From positions 219,529 to 283,528 of the forward strand of contig PLZA01000014.1 of assembly GCA_003153505.1 (NCBI GenBank): a stretch of DNA of 64,000 bases, written 5' to 3'. The notes beneath the pieces were generated by a model. It ran no database searches. It saw nothing but the letters and a program-made list of their open reading frames with translations, and had not been told where the DNA came from. Of the stretch, positions 53,503 to 62,992 are shown piece after piece; positions within the stretch are counted from its first letter, which is position 1; every line of letters starts with the position of its first letter. Both the position numbers and the translations under genes were made by a program. Origin of the DNA: Candidatus Dormiibacterota bacterium. GTDB lineage: Bacteria > Chloroflexota > Dormibacteria > Aeolococcales > Aeolococcaceae.

Positions 53503-55566
53503 ATGCCGACCCTTGATCGCGCCATCCTGCTGCCCATCGGTGCGGCGGGGCTGCTGGCTCTCCTCTTTGCCGTCTATCTGATCTTCTGGGTACTCCGCCA
53601 GCCGGAAGGCAACGACCGGATGAAGGAGATCGCCAAGGCCATCCAGGAAGGCGCCCAGGCCTACCTCAACCGCCAGTACACGATCATCGCCGGGATCGGG
53701 GCGGTCATCTTCCTGTTCCTTACCTTCACGCTCGGATGGAAGACCGGTGTCCTCTTCCTGATCGGCGCCGTGCTGAGCGGCGCAGCCGGATACGTGGGGA
53801 TGAACATCTCGGTGCGGTCCAATCTGCGCACCGCTGAGGCGGCCCGCGGTGGGATCAACCCAGCGCTGCAGCTGGCCTTCAAGGGCGGCGCGGTGACCGG
53901 TTTCTTCGTGGTCGGGTTCGGCCTGATCGGTGTCGCGCTCGCCTATGGGGTGTTTCAGGACTTCAACGCGCTGGTCGGGTTCGCGTTCGGCGCATCGCTG
54001 ATCTCGGTCTTCGCCCGGCTTGGCGGTGGCATCTACACCAAGGCGGCCGATGTCGGCGCGGACCTTGTCGGCAAGCTCGAGGCCGGCATCCCGGAAGATG
54101 ACCCGCGCAACCCGGCAGTCATTGCCGACAACGTCGGTGACAACGTCGGTGACTGCGCCGGCATGGCGGCGGACCTCTTCGAGACCTACGCTGTGACCGC
54201 GGTCGCCACGATGCTGCTCGGTAGCCTGCTGTACAAGGTCGGCGGCAAGCCGGACCTTGTGTTCGTCTTCTACCCGCTGATGCTCGGCGCCGTGAGCATC
54301 GTCGCCTCGATCATCGGAACCTTCTTCGTGCGCATGGGACGCGGCACATGGATCATGGGCGCGCTCTACCGCGGTCTCCTCGTCTCAGCGGTGATCGCGC
54401 TCGCGGGCTTCCTCCTGATCACGATCCTGCTGAACAACGGCGGCTATCTCACCCACTTCGATCACCCGGTCTTCAACCTCTTCTGGTGCGCGGTGATCGG
54501 GATCGTGATCACAGTCCTCATCGTCGCGGTCACCGAGTTCTTCACCGGCGCGCAATTCTGGCCGGTCCGCACCATCGCCAAGGCCTCGCAGACCGGCCAC
54601 GCCACCAACATCATCGCGGGCCTCGCGATTGGTATGGAAGGCACCGCGATCCCCGTACTGATCATCGCGGTCGGCATCCTCGCATCCGCGGCGCTCGGCG
54701 GCCTCTACGGGATCGGCATCGCGGCGATGGCGCTGCTGAGCATGACCGGCATCGTGGTTGCGATCGACTCCTATGGACCGATCACCGACAACGCCGGGGG
54801 CATCGCAGAGATGGCCAATCTCCCCGAGTCGGTACGTCAGGTCACCGACCCGCTCGACGCCGTGGGCAATACGACCAAGGCGGTCACCAAGGGATACGCG
54901 ATCGGATCGGCCGGGCTGGCGGCGCTCGTGCTCTTCGCCAGCTACACGGACATCCTCAACAACACGCTGCTCGCCAACCATCTCCCGACGATCAATTTCG
55001 ATCTCACGGCACCGCCGGTCATCGCCGGCCTGCTGCTCGGCGGGATCATGCCGTTCCTGTTCGGGTCACTTGCCATGCTCGCCGTGGGCCGTGCCGCCGG
55101 CGGGGTCGTGACCGAGGTGCGGCGTCAATTCCGGGAGATCCCGGGAATCATGGAGGGTACCGCCAAGCCTGAGTACGCGAAGTGCGTCGCGCTGGTCACC
55201 GCCGCCGCGCAGCGCGAGATGATCCTCCCCGGGCTGCTGCCGGTGGTCGCTCCGCTGGTTGTCGGGTTCGTCCTGGGCGCACAGGCACTCGGCGCCATGC
55301 TGCTCGGCACCATCGTGGTCGGCGTCTTCGTGGCGCTGCAGATGACCACCGGTGGTGGGGCCTGGGACAACGCCAAGAAGTACATCGAAGAGGGCAACTA
55401 CGGTGGCAAGGGATCGGACGCCCACGCGGCCGCGGTCACCGGCGATACCGTTGGTGATCCGTGCAAGGACACGGCCGGTCCCGCCATCAACCCGATGATC
55501 AAGGTGATGAACATCATCGCGATCCTCGGCATCCCGACAATCGCGCTGCATCACCTCTTCTTCTAG
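53503..55566 (+). CDS. hppA: Proton-translocating membrane pyrophosphatase, K+-independent type
   Basis: This 687-residue integral membrane protein has about 16 helices. The catalytic loops are [37 protein letters not shown] and, near the C-terminus, [15 protein letters not shown]. It couples pyrophosphate hydrolysis to proton export across the cytoplasmic membrane. Lys459 in [17 protein letters not shown] takes the place of the alanine that marks potassium-dependent enzymes, so this is the K+-independent class. It has its own promoter and a 70-nt leader. Confidence 0.97.
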   Translation: MPTLDRAILLPIGAAGLLALLFAVYLIFWVLRQPEGNDRMKEIAKAIQEGAQAYLNRQYTIIAGIGAVIFLFLTFTLGWKTGVLFLIGAVLSGAAGYVGMNISVRSNLRTAEAARGGINPALQLAFKGGAVTGFFVVGFGLIGVALAYGVFQDFNALVGFAFGASLISVFARLGGGIYTKAADVGADLVGKLEAGIPEDDPRNPAVIADNVGDNVGDCAGMAADLFETYAVTAVATMLLGSLLYKVGGKPDLVFVFYPLMLGAVSIVASIIGTFFVRMGRGTWIMGALYRGLLVSAVIALAGFLLITILLNNGGYLTHFDHPVFNLFWCAVIGIVITVLIVAVTEFFTGAQFWPVRTIAKASQTGHATNIIAGLAIGMEGTAIPVLIIAVGILASAALGGLYGIGIAAMALLSMTGIVVAIDSYGPITDNAGGIAEMANLPESVRQVTDPLDAVGNTTKAVTKGYAIGSAGLAALVLFASYTDILNNTLLANHLPTINFDLTAPPVIAGLLLGGIMPFLFGSLAMLAVGRAAGGVVTEVRRQFREIPGIMEGTAKPEYAKCVALVTAAAQREMILPGLLPVVAPLVVGFVLGAQALGAMLLGTIVVGVFVALQMTTGGGAWDNAKKYIEEGNYGGKGSDAHAAAVTGDTVGDPCKDTAGPAINPMIKVMNIIAILGIPTIALHHLFF

Positions 55567-55615
55567 GCCCGCAACCATCCCGGTGACGCCGGGACGCCGG
55601 ACCTCGACACGTCGG

Positions 55616-55621
55616 CATACT
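55616..55621 (+). promoter_or_regulatory. -10 box of the VIT1-like gene
   Basis: CATACT ends 6 nt before the GTG at 55628; TACTGT overlaps it as an alternative box. Confidence 0.4.
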
Positions 55622-55627
55622 GTCGTT

Positions 55628-56386
55628 GTGGCACAGACGGCTGCTCCGGTCGACGGGGCCGGCGATCACCTGACGGCGCATCAGCGGTCCCATCACCGTG
55701 ACCTGCAGGGTGGCGCTGCACGGGCCGCGGTGTTCGGCATCAGCGACGGCCTGCTCACCAACATCTCGCTGATCCTCGGCGTCGCCGGCGCGAATCCCCT
55801 CCCTTCCGTCGTGTTGCTGGCTGGATTGGCGGGTCTCGTCGCCGGGGCCTTCTCGATGGCTGCCGGTGAGTACGTTTCCATGGCAGCCCAGTCCGAGCTC
55901 CTCCAGCGCGAGCTGGACATCGAGCGTCGCGAGCTCGAGCGCCACCCGGAGGCCGAGATGCGCGAGCTGGCGGCGGTGTATCGCCTTCGTGGAGTCGACG
56001 AGGCGGATGCGCTACGCGTCGCCCAGGCGATCATGAGGAACCCCGAGGTCGCCCTGGAGGTCCACGCTCGCGAGGAGCTCGGCCTCCGACCTGGCAAGAC
56101 AGGCAACCCATGGCAGGCCGCCGGGTCATCCTTCGTCATGTTCGGGATCGGTGCCGTCATACCGCTGTTCCCCTGGTTCTTCGTCACCGGCACGATTGCC
56201 GCCCTGCTCTCGATCGGGCTCGGCGCCGTGTCGGTGCTCGCGGTCGGCTGGACGGTGGCCATCTTCACGGGTCGATCGCGGGTGCGCTCGGCGCTCCGCC
56301 AGCTGGCCTTTGCCATGGTGGCCGCCGGCGTAGCATTCGGGGTCGGGCACCTCGTCGGTAGTCTGGTGAACGTGAGAACGGGCTGA
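55628..56386 (+). CDS. VIT1/CCC1-family metal transporter
   Basis: This 252-residue protein has the family N-terminus GAARAAVFGISDGLLTNISLI, a second span with AGAFSMAAGEYVSMAAQSELLQ and the polar helix ERRELERHPEAEMRELA. Three more spans follow at the C-terminus. Members move Fe2+ or Mn2+ out of the cytoplasm. The acidic membrane-proximal helices supply the metal-binding face. GTG 55628 lies 6 nt after CATACT. It stands alone between the pyrophosphatase and a surface protein gene. Confidence 0.88.
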   Translation: MAQTAAPVDGAGDHLTAHQRSHHRDLQGGAARAAVFGISDGLLTNISLILGVAGANPLPSVVLLAGLAGLVAGAFSMAAGEYVSMAAQSELLQRELDIERRELERHPEAEMRELAAVYRLRGVDEADALRVAQAIMRNPEVALEVHAREELGLRPGKTGNPWQAAGSSFVMFGIGAVIPLFPWFFVTGTIAALLSIGLGAVSVLAVGWTVAIFTGRSRVRSALRQLAFAMVAAGVAFGVGHLVGSLVNVRTG

Positions 56387-56428
56387 TCCGGTTCTGTCGC
56401 GCCGCACGGGGCAAACGGAAGGCGGATC

Positions 56429-56434
56429 TAGAGT
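56429..56434 (+). promoter_or_regulatory. -10 box of the DUF4214 protein gene, leaderless type
   Basis: TAGAGT ends 7 nt before the ATG at 56442. This favours that ATG over the GTG at 56433. Confidence 0.6.
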
Positions 56435-56441
56435 GGGAGCC

Positions 56442-58640
56442 ATGCGAAGAGCGGCAGGGGTAGTGGTGCTGGCGATGGTGGGCGCCGTCGCGTTGCCGAT
56501 TGTCCTGACGCGACCGGCAGCGGCGTTTACCCTCCCGACGCTGACGTGGAGCGGAGGCACCCAATCGGGCGGGCCTGGAGCCGCCCTTTCATACAACTAC
56601 GTCTGGAATACGACGGACTGCACCGTTTCAGCCGACAACCTCGAGATCCAGCTGTTCTGGGACAGCCCATACGAGTTGATTCAGTCGACGCATGTGACTC
56701 TGAACACGTGCCTCGGGCCCGTGGCTGGGACCGTTCCCAGTGACACCACGATGGGAGACGTGCATACCCCGACGGCATCTCTGTATGACGTCACCACGGG
56801 AAGCACCGTTAGCAACAGCGAGGCCATCGCGTCATCAACTTTCTCCGTGAGCCCGGCGCCCACCCCCACCCCCACCCCCACGCCCACACCAACGCGCACG
56901 CCCACACCGCGACCCACTCCAACCCCGACCCAGCGGCCCACGCTCCCACCAACGGCGACGCCCGTGCCCACCCCAACCCCTAAGCCGGCCACGCCAACGC
57001 CCACGCCGCTCCCGACGCCGACGCCGTTTGTCATCGGTGGCGGTGGCAGTGGCTCCGGCGGCGGCTCAGCGCAGGGCGGCGCAGCCTGCTCGGCGGGCTT
57101 CGGCCGCAGTCCCTCGGCCAACGAGCTCGAATCCGACACTTCACTGCTAGCGGCCGCCGGCGCGGACCCGACGTCGCTCGAGATCCAGTTGCTCGCATCA
57201 GCCGAGTACTACCGCGACGCCGGCGCCAACAACCTCGGCTTCGTCACCCGCCTCTACGACGACGTGCTCCGTCATGACCCGACCCCGGTTGAGTTGGCAA
57301 CTTCGCTCAGCGTCCTCGCCGGAGCGGGCGACGCCAGAACCCGGCTTGTGCAGGAGGTCGTGTTCAGTCCGGAAGCGAGGGCCATTCGCGTCGACCAGGC
57401 GTTTCAGGCGCTCCTGAAGATCTACCCGAGCAGCGCTGACCTCCAGTACTGGGTCAACCGGCTCTCGAGCCCGGATGCCATCGGACTGTCCACCAACGCA
57501 ATGGTGGAACTGATCGCCGGTTCGGCCGCGTACTACAAGCTCGTGGGCAGCACGCCCACGAGCTTCATGATCCACCTGTACCAGGATCTGACCAATGTCC
57601 CGCCCAGCCAAGGGGTGCTCGCCGCCAACGCCGGTCTCATGGCGGAGATCCAGGCCGGCAGCGCCAACGCGAGGGTTGCGGCTGCTGAGAACGTCGTTTC
57701 GGGAGCGGTGTTTCGCCTCGACGAGGTGACCTCGTTCTTCGCCAACTACATGCACCCGACCTGCCGCGCTCTCCAGAACCAGGAGTGCATGAGCACCATT
57801 GCCACACCGCCGGACCTGGTGGTGCAGAGCGATCTGACGTCGTTCACAACCGGCACGGACGAGGAGGACATCATCGCCGGGGTGCTCGGCAGCGCTCAGT
57901 ACTATCAGAACCACGGCAGCACGCAGGCCGGTCTGGTGAGAGGCGCCTACCAGGATCTCATCGGGCGAGCGCCCACAGACGCCGAGCTCGCGGCGGCTCT
58001 CACGAACTTCACCAACGACCCGGTCGGCCACCTCAACTTCGCCCAGGGGCTGGTGACGTCGCTCCCGTATCAGAACCTCCTGGTGGCGCTGTACTACCAG
58101 CAGTTGCTGCTGCGGGCGCCGGTCTCGGCCGAATCGATTTCCGGCCAGGGAATCCTCGGCGGCGACCAGCAAGTCCTGCAGACCCCCGACGAGCTGCTCA
58201 TCGAATCACTTGCCTACACCTCCGAGTTCTATGCCGACCAGGGGGGGACGGATGCCAGCTACGTGGCTCGCACCATCGCCACGCTCCTGATGCACCCCGG
58301 GGATGCGACCCAGGAGACCGGGTTCCTCAAACTGCCACTGCCCCACGACGCCACGTGGCAGGCGGCGGTCGTCCAGACGCTGGTGAACGGCGATGACTAC
58401 CGGACCGACTTCATCCGAGGCGTCTACGCGAAGTTCCTCACCTACTCCGTCTGCGCTCTGGCCACCAGCCCGGCTGCGGACGGCGCTGGGTTCTTCAAGA
58501 GCGTCCCGGGGGGCTGGTTCGGGCTCGGTATCTTCGTCGGCGTGGTCCTCATAGGGGCCGCCGCGGCCGCGTTCTTCATCCTCGAGCGGCGCCGTTTTCA
58601 GGTCACGTACCCGAACGAGGTCACCCGTCACCACGAGTGA
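56442..58640 (+). CDS. Exported DUF4214-repeat protein with TP-rich stalk and C-terminal anchor
   Basis: This 732-residue protein has a signal peptide ([21 protein letters not shown]), an ~110-residue beta domain with one cysteine pair, and a Thr-Pro stalk at about 140-193. A Gly/Ser linker leads to helical repeats of DUF4214 type: [56 protein letters not shown] and [20 protein letters not shown] single C-terminal span ([20 protein letters not shown]) and a basic tail anchor it. DUF4214 repeats occur in S-layer-like and surface proteins. The function is unknown. Its stop is next to the small gene at 58688. Confidence 0.82.
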   Translation: MRRAAGVVVLAMVGAVALPIVLTRPAAAFTLPTLTWSGGTQSGGPGAALSYNYVWNTTDCTVSADNLEIQLFWDSPYELIQSTHVTLNTCLGPVAGTVPSDTTMGDVHTPTASLYDVTTGSTVSNSEAIASSTFSVSPAPTPTPTPTPTPTRTPTPRPTPTPTQRPTLPPTATPVPTPTPKPATPTPTPLPTPTPFVIGGGGSGSGGGSAQGGAACSAGFGRSPSANELESDTSLLAAAGADPTSLEIQLLASAEYYRDAGANNLGFVTRLYDDVLRHDPTPVELATSLSVLAGAGDARTRLVQEVVFSPEARAIRVDQAFQALLKIYPSSADLQYWVNRLSSPDAIGLSTNAMVELIAGSAAYYKLVGSTPTSFMIHLYQDLTNVPPSQGVLAANAGLMAEIQAGSANARVAAAENVVSGAVFRLDEVTSFFANYMHPTCRALQNQECMSTIATPPDLVVQSDLTSFTTGTDEEDIIAGVLGSAQYYQNHGSTQAGLVRGAYQDLIGRAPTDAELAAALTNFTNDPVGHLNFAQGLVTSLPYQNLLVALYYQQLLLRAPVSAESISGQGILGGDQQVLQTPDELLIESLAYTSEFYADQGGTDASYVARTIATLLMHPGDATQETGFLKLPLPHDATWQAAVVQTLVNGDDYRTDFIRGVYAKFLTYSVCALATSPAADGAGFFKSVPGGWFGLGIFVGVVLIGAAAAAFFILERRRFQVTYPNEVTRHHE

Positions 58641-58671
58641 TCGCCGTGGCTGCGGGTGTGGATCGGTCCTC

Positions 58672-58677
58672 TAGACT
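58672..58677 (+). promoter_or_regulatory. -10 box of the small gene at 58688
   Basis: TAGACT ends 10 nt before the GTG at 58688, favouring that start over the GTG at 58637 that overlaps the upstream stop. Confidence 0.4.
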
Positions 58678-58687
58678 CCGTTGCAGG

Positions 58688-59035
58688 GTGGACGAGTATC
58701 AGCTGGAGATCCAGTCGTTGCGCCGAACGCTCGCCCGGCTCCGGGAGGAGGAGGCAGACTCGGCGCTGATCGAGGAGCACGAGACCGAGTACCGCAATCT
58801 CAGCTCGCTCTACAAAGCGGCGACCGACACCTTCGACGCCGACCGGAGCGAGCCGCGCCTGCCAGACGCGCTGGCGTCACTCGGGTTTGGCGACTGGACG
58901 CTCAGCAATGTGTACAGCTTCGTGTACGACGCATCGATGGAGCTACCCGTTGACGACGGCCGCGAGCTTGCGCGGCGGATCGACGAGACCGACTACGCCG
59001 CCTCGTTGCTGGCGGTGCTCGACCCCGACGGCTGA
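58688..59035 (+). CDS. Small coiled-coil protein, unknown
   Basis: I do not recognise this ~115-residue protein. It begins with a helical heptad region (DEYQLEIQSLRRTLARLREE), followed by an acidic helix and LGFGDWTLSNVYSFVYDASME. No membrane span or signal is present. It may start at GTG 58688 (10 nt after TAGACT) or at GTG 58637, which overlaps the stop of the surface protein gene by 4 bp. Its 3' end overlaps the convergent oxidase gene by 43 bp. Confidence 0.6.
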   Translation: MDEYQLEIQSLRRTLARLREEEADSALIEEHETEYRNLSSLYKAATDTFDADRSEPRLPDALASLGFGDWTLSNVYSFVYDASMELPVDDGRELARRIDETDYAASLLAVLDPDG

Positions 59036-60417
59036 CGCGCGGGGATCTTCTTGCCGGGGTTGAGCACGTCGTGCGGGTCGAGCGCCGATTTGATCCGGCG
59101 CATCAATCCAACTGTTCCGGGGCCAAGCTGACGCTCGACGTACTCCAGCTTGGCCGCGCCGACCCCGTGCTCGCCGGAGAGCGAACCGCCCATCCCGAGC
59201 ACCGTCTCGAAGAGCTCGCCGGCCGCGGCATCGGCGCGCGCACGTTCGCCCGCGATCCGCGTATCGATCAGGAACGTGGCATGGACATTGCCGTCGCCGA
59301 GGTGACCGAAGTTCACCACCGGCAACTGGTGCTTGGTACCGAGGTCCCGCGTGTGCGCCACCAGCTCGGCGACGCGGTCGCGGGGGACGACCACGTCCTC
59401 ATTCACCTTGCCGATCTGCACCTTGGCCACGGCGGCACTGACCGCCTTGCGAGCTGCCCAGAGGCGCTGTGCCTGCCCTGGCTCGGTGGCCCGCTGCAGC
59501 TGGGACGCTCCCGAGCGGGTGATCGCCGTGCAAGCGGCTTCGGTGTCGGCTCCGACGGTGCCCGGGTCACCCTCCAGCTCGACGATGAGCAGCGCCGCCG
59601 CATCGCCGCCGACGTTGCCGCCGCCGGCCCTGCGGACCGCGTCGAGCGCTCCCGCGTCGAGGAACTCCAGCGCCGCCGGAACGATACCTGCCTCGCTGAT
59701 CTCGGCGACGGCTGCGGCCGCACGCTCCATACCGCTGAAGGTGGCGGCGAGAGTCGACCGGGTCTTCGGGGCAGGGATCAGGCGGAGGAGGACCTCGGTG
59801 ATGACACCCAGGGTGCCTTCGGAGCCGACCATCAGCGAGAGCAGCCCCGACGCCGAGACGTCGCCGCCCTCGCCGAGGCGCACGATCCTCCCGTCGGACA
59901 GCACCGCGGTGACGCCCGCGACGAAATCGGCCGTCACGCCGTACCGGAGCGTGTGAGGGCCCGCAGCGTTGCAGGCGACGTTGCCGCCGATGGTGCAGGT
60001 CGTGGACGAGCCGGGGTCGGGCGGGTAGTACAGGCCGGCGGCAGCGGCCCGTGCATGGATGCCGGCGGTGACGGCACCGGCCTGCGCGTGGATGCGCAAA
60101 GCCTCGGTCTCGAGGCCCAGCACCCGATTGAGACGGGCGAGGCTGAGGATGACGCCCCCGCGCGAGGGTGAGGCGCCGGCGGCGTAGCCGGTGCCGGCCC
60201 CGCGCGGCACGATCGGCACGCGGTGCACGGCGCAGACACTGACGATGCCTGCCACCTCTTCGGTCGTTGCAGGGAAGACGACGGCATCTGGAAGGTGCCG
60301 CTCGCCAGAGGCGCCCCAGGCGTCATAGGCGTAGGCGGCGAGATCCGCTGGGCGCGTGTAGACGTGTGAGGGAGCGACCTGACCCTCGAGATCGCGAATC
60401 ACGCGGCGATCGAGCAT
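58993..60417 (-). CDS. FAD-linked oxidase (glycolate/D-lactate dehydrogenase, GlcD-like)
   Basis: This 474-residue PCMH/VAO-fold flavoprotein has the FAD-binding set VVFPATTEEVAGIV, VPRGAGTGYAAGASP, CTIGGNVACNAAGPH and MVGSEGTLGVITEV. The C-terminal domain has VNFGHLGDGNVHATFL with metal-binding histidines and SGEHGVGAAKLEYV. It oxidises a D-2-hydroxyacid such as glycolate or D-lactate. No GlcE/GlcF partner or iron-sulfur subunit is encoded nearby. The ATG is 9 nt after TACAAT. It is divergent from the lipoprotein gene. Confidence 0.93.
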   Translation of the reverse strand: MLDRRVIRDLEGQVAPSHVYTRPADLAAYAYDAWGASGERHLPDAVVFPATTEEVAGIVSVCAVHRVPIVPRGAGTGYAAGASPSRGGVILSLARLNRVLGLETEALRIHAQAGAVTAGIHARAAAAGLYYPPDPGSSTTCTIGGNVACNAAGPHTLRYGVTADFVAGVTAVLSDGRIVRLGEGGDVSASGLLSLMVGSEGTLGVITEVLLRLIPAPKTRSTLAATFSGMERAAAAVAEISEAGIVPAALEFLDAGALDAVRRAGGGNVGGDAAALLIVELEGDPGTVGADTEAACTAITRSGASQLQRATEPGQAQRLWAARKAVSAAVAKVQIGKVNEDVVVPRDRVAELVAHTRDLGTKHQLPVVNFGHLGDGNVHATFLIDTRIAGERARADAAAGELFETVLGMGGSLSGEHGVGAAKLEYVERQLGPGTVGLMRRIKSALDPHDVLNPGKKIPARQPSGSSTASNEAA

Positions 60418-60426
60418 GCCCGCCGC

Positions 60427-60432
60427 ATTGTA
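60427..60432 (-). promoter_or_regulatory. -10 box of the FAD-linked oxidase gene
   Basis: TACAAT on the minus strand ends 9 nt before the ATG, with no ribosome-binding site. Confidence 0.5.
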
Positions 60433-60478
60433 GAGAGCGCATCAATTCGGGTGCACCCAGGTCGGTGACGGCCGCCCG

Positions 60479-61822
60479 ATGCCCGCGCTGATCGCGTTGA
60501 ATAGGAGGGTGAGACGACATGCCTTAGCCTGCGCCCTCGCCGGTTGCGCAGTCCTTGTGGTGAGCGGGTGCAGCTCACCGCCGAAATCGCCTCAGGTGAC
60601 CAGCCGCGTCGCCCCCGTCCGGATCATCACCGCGCCGCCGGAGGTGCTGGCGCTCGCCAACACGTTCGAGGATCAGTTCGTTGCGCGGGACTACGCCGGG
60701 CAATGGAACGAGCTTGCGCCGCAGGCACAGGCGCTGTGGCCGTCATCGGCGGCGCGGGTGGCGATGCTCACGCGAAAATTCGCGCACGCTGCAGTGGCCA
60801 GCGTGTCGGTGGGCGGTCCATCGCTCGTATCGACCTGGACGGCACCGGAAAACCCGTCGCTGCACGTCGCGAACGTCTGGAGCTTCCCGGTCGCTGTGGA
60901 CTTTGCCGATGCCGCCGCGCTCCGCCCCGCCGGCGTCGGGGCGCTGTTCTCGATGACCTCGGTGCAGATCGTGGTCGACCCGCTGTCCGGCCTTGCGGAG
61001 ACGCTCGGCGAGGGCCCCGAGTCGCTCGATGCGCCAGTGATCCTGCCCGCCGTGGTGCCTCGGGTCAGTCTCGACGTGCCGATCCTGATGTATCACCTCG
61101 TGGACCAGGTGCCGCCCCGATCGATCGAGCCCTCGACCTACGGATGGGAGCTCGAGGTCGGCCTCACAACCTTGCCGGCCGCCTTCGACGCGCAGATGGC
61201 CTACCTCATGAGCATCCATGCGACCTCCATCTCATTGCAGCACCTCGCTGACGCCCTGCTCTACGGCCTGCCCTTGCCGCCCCATCCGTTCGTCATCACA
61301 TTCGATGACGGCCGGCTGAGCCCGTGGACGAACGCGGTTCCGATCCTTCGCCAGGATGGGTTTACGGCTGTGTTCTTCCCGTGTACCGGTCTCATCGGTG
61401 GGAAGGTCGGACCGCAAACATATATGACCGCAGCTGAGTTGCACAATCTCGCGAGGACCGGGTTTTCGGTCGAAGATCACACGGTCAACGACGACACCGA
61501 CTTCTTCTCAGCGGGACCGCACACGCTCGATGTGCTGACGAATCGCACCAAGGACGTCCTGGAGCACGTCATCGGAGCCCCCGTCCAGTTCATCGCATAT
61601 ACGGGTTTGTGGCCGTGGCCGACGAGCAGCGAGGGCGCGACGCAAGAAGCGTCCATGTTCGCGACGCTCGCGAGCTACGGATACGTCGGCGGACTCCAGG
61701 ATCTGCGCATCGACGCAGACGCCGTGGTCAGCACCACGCTGTGGCAACTGCCGAGACTCCGCGTCGGGCTCACCACGGGCCTTGGATTCTTCGAGCGCTG
61801 GTTCGGCGTGCAGCCCTCCTGA
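60479..61822 (+). CDS. Lipoprotein with polysaccharide-deacetylase (NodB) domain, altered metal site
   Basis: This ~447-residue protein has a lipoprotein signal (LAGCAVLVVSGC, Cys31 as lipid site). An ~150-residue N-terminal domain (NTF2-like by its length and FEDQFVARDYAGQWNELAP) precedes a CE4/NodB domain. It has the entry strand VPILMYHLVDQVPP, the catalytic motif FVITFDDGRL (Asp276, Asp277) and FFPCTGLIGG. Motif 2 reads EDHTVND, so the second metal ligand (His-x3-His) is Asp338 instead of His. The later motif 3 is also not obvious. Activity is therefore doubtful. The start codon is uncertain: AGGAGG lies at 60503-60508, directly next to a GTG. Confidence 0.7.
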   Translation: MPALIALNRRVRRHALACALAGCAVLVVSGCSSPPKSPQVTSRVAPVRIITAPPEVLALANTFEDQFVARDYAGQWNELAPQAQALWPSSAARVAMLTRKFAHAAVASVSVGGPSLVSTWTAPENPSLHVANVWSFPVAVDFADAAALRPAGVGALFSMTSVQIVVDPLSGLAETLGEGPESLDAPVILPAVVPRVSLDVPILMYHLVDQVPPRSIEPSTYGWELEVGLTTLPAAFDAQMAYLMSIHATSISLQHLADALLYGLPLPPHPFVITFDDGRLSPWTNAVPILRQDGFTAVFFPCTGLIGGKVGPQTYMTAAELHNLARTGFSVEDHTVNDDTDFFSAGPHTLDVLTNRTKDVLEHVIGAPVQFIAYTGLWPWPTSSEGATQEASMFATLASYGYVGGLQDLRIDADAVVSTTLWQLPRLRVGLTTGLGFFERWFGVQPS

Positions 61823-61835
61823 GCTTCGGCTCAGG
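61818..61835 (+). terminator. UUCG-tetraloop hairpin overlapping a stop codon
   Basis: CCTGAGC, TTCG, GCTCAGG is a perfect 7-bp stem that contains the TGA of the lipoprotein gene. It sits just before the mrp promoter. No U-tract follows. Confidence 0.5.
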
Positions 61836-61844
61836 GGCCGTGGG

Positions 61845-61850
61845 TATACT
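61845..61850 (+). promoter_or_regulatory. -10 box of the mrp gene
   Basis: TATACT ends 9 nt before the ATG at 61860. There is no ribosome-binding site. Confidence 0.6.
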
Positions 61851-61859
61851 CGATCAGAG

Positions 61860-62969
61860 ATGAGTGATCCCGGGGCGCTCGACGCCCTCGAACGTGCGCT
61901 CGCAACGGTCATCGATCCCGAACTGCACAAACCGATGCTCCAGCTCGGGATGCTGCGTGACCTGGCAATCGGCGGTGGGGTGGCATCGATTCGGGTCGTG
62001 CTCACCACGCCCGCGTGCCCGCTGAAGGATCGAATCCGAGAGGACATCGACGCAGCGGTCATTGGCGTTGTACCGGACATCACGCGTATCGAGATCACCT
62101 GGGACGCTGACGTCAGCACCACGCGCGGATTGCCGGGACGCCAGGAGATCGCCGGAGTTCGCAACGCGATCGCCATCAGCGCCGGCAAGGGTGGTGTCGG
62201 CAAGACCACCGTCGCGGTCAACGTCGCCATCGCGCTGCGGCTGGCGGGAGCGCGAGTCGGGCTGCTCGATGCCGATGTCTACGGACCGAACGTCCCGATC
62301 ATGCTGGGGATCCGCGAGCGTCCGCACGCCGCGCCCGACGGCAAGATGGAGCCACTCGAGGCCCACGGCCTCAAGGTCGTGTCGTTCGGCACCATCCTCG
62401 ACCCCGGTCAGCCGGTGATCTGGCGCGGTCCGATGCTTGCCAAAGCGCTGCGCGAGTTCCTCTACGAGGTTTCGTGGGGTGAGCTCGACTACCTGGTCAT
62501 CGATCTCCCGCCCGGGACGGGCGACGTCCAGCTGAGTCTCGCGCAGAGCATGCCCATGACCGGCGCTGTCATCTGCACGACGCCGCAGGACGTGTCACTC
62601 GCCGACGTGAGCCGTGGCATCGAGATGTTCCGCAAGCTCAATGTGCCGGTCCTCGGCGTCGTCGAGAACATGAGCGGCTTCATCTGCCCGCACTGCAATG
62701 AGCGCACCGACATCTTCGGCTCCGGCGGCGGGCGTGACCTCGCCGCGCGCTACGAGCTGCCCTTCCTCGGCGCGGTACCACTCGATCCGCGCATCCGCGG
62801 TGCTGACGGCGACGGTCGTCCGATCATGGCCGCGGCGCCGTCGAGCCCGATCGGTGAGGTCTTCCGCGACGTCGCATCGCACATCGCCGCGCAGGTGAGC
62901 CAGGAGAACTTCAGCGCTGCCGTCGGCCCAGTGATGCCGAGCGGTCCGCGTCTGCCGGTCGCACCCTAG
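61860..62969 (+). CDS. mrp: Mrp/NBP35-family iron-sulfur cluster carrier ATPase
   Basis: This 369-residue protein has an N-terminal MIP18/DUF59 domain (LATVIDPELHKPMLQLGML, with VVLTTPACPLKDRI) and a deviant Walker P-loop ATPase. The P-loop is ISAGKGGVGKTTVAVNVA, the switch is LLDADVYGPNVP, and Walker B lies in DYLVIDLPPGTGDVQL. FICPHCNERTDIFG supplies the CxxC pair that holds a bridging 4Fe-4S cluster at the dimer interface. It transfers clusters to apoproteins. The ATG at 61860 is favoured by TATACT 9 nt upstream; the longer frame is not conserved. Confidence 0.94.
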   Translation: MSDPGALDALERALATVIDPELHKPMLQLGMLRDLAIGGGVASIRVVLTTPACPLKDRIREDIDAAVIGVVPDITRIEITWDADVSTTRGLPGRQEIAGVRNAIAISAGKGGVGKTTVAVNVAIALRLAGARVGLLDADVYGPNVPIMLGIRERPHAAPDGKMEPLEAHGLKVVSFGTILDPGQPVIWRGPMLAKALREFLYEVSWGELDYLVIDLPPGTGDVQLSLAQSMPMTGAVICTTPQDVSLADVSRGIEMFRKLNVPVLGVVENMSGFICPHCNERTDIFGSGGGRDLAARYELPFLGAVPLDPRIRGADGDGRPIMAAAPSSPIGEVFRDVASHIAAQVSQENFSAAVGPVMPSGPRLPVAP

Positions 62970-62992
62970 GGTCGCGGTTCCGGCTCGTCCGA

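Noticed and set aside
56859..57030. Thr-Pro tract as a tandem-repeat array or CRISPR
   Set aside because: It lies in frame inside the DUF4214 protein as a typical proline-rich stalk.
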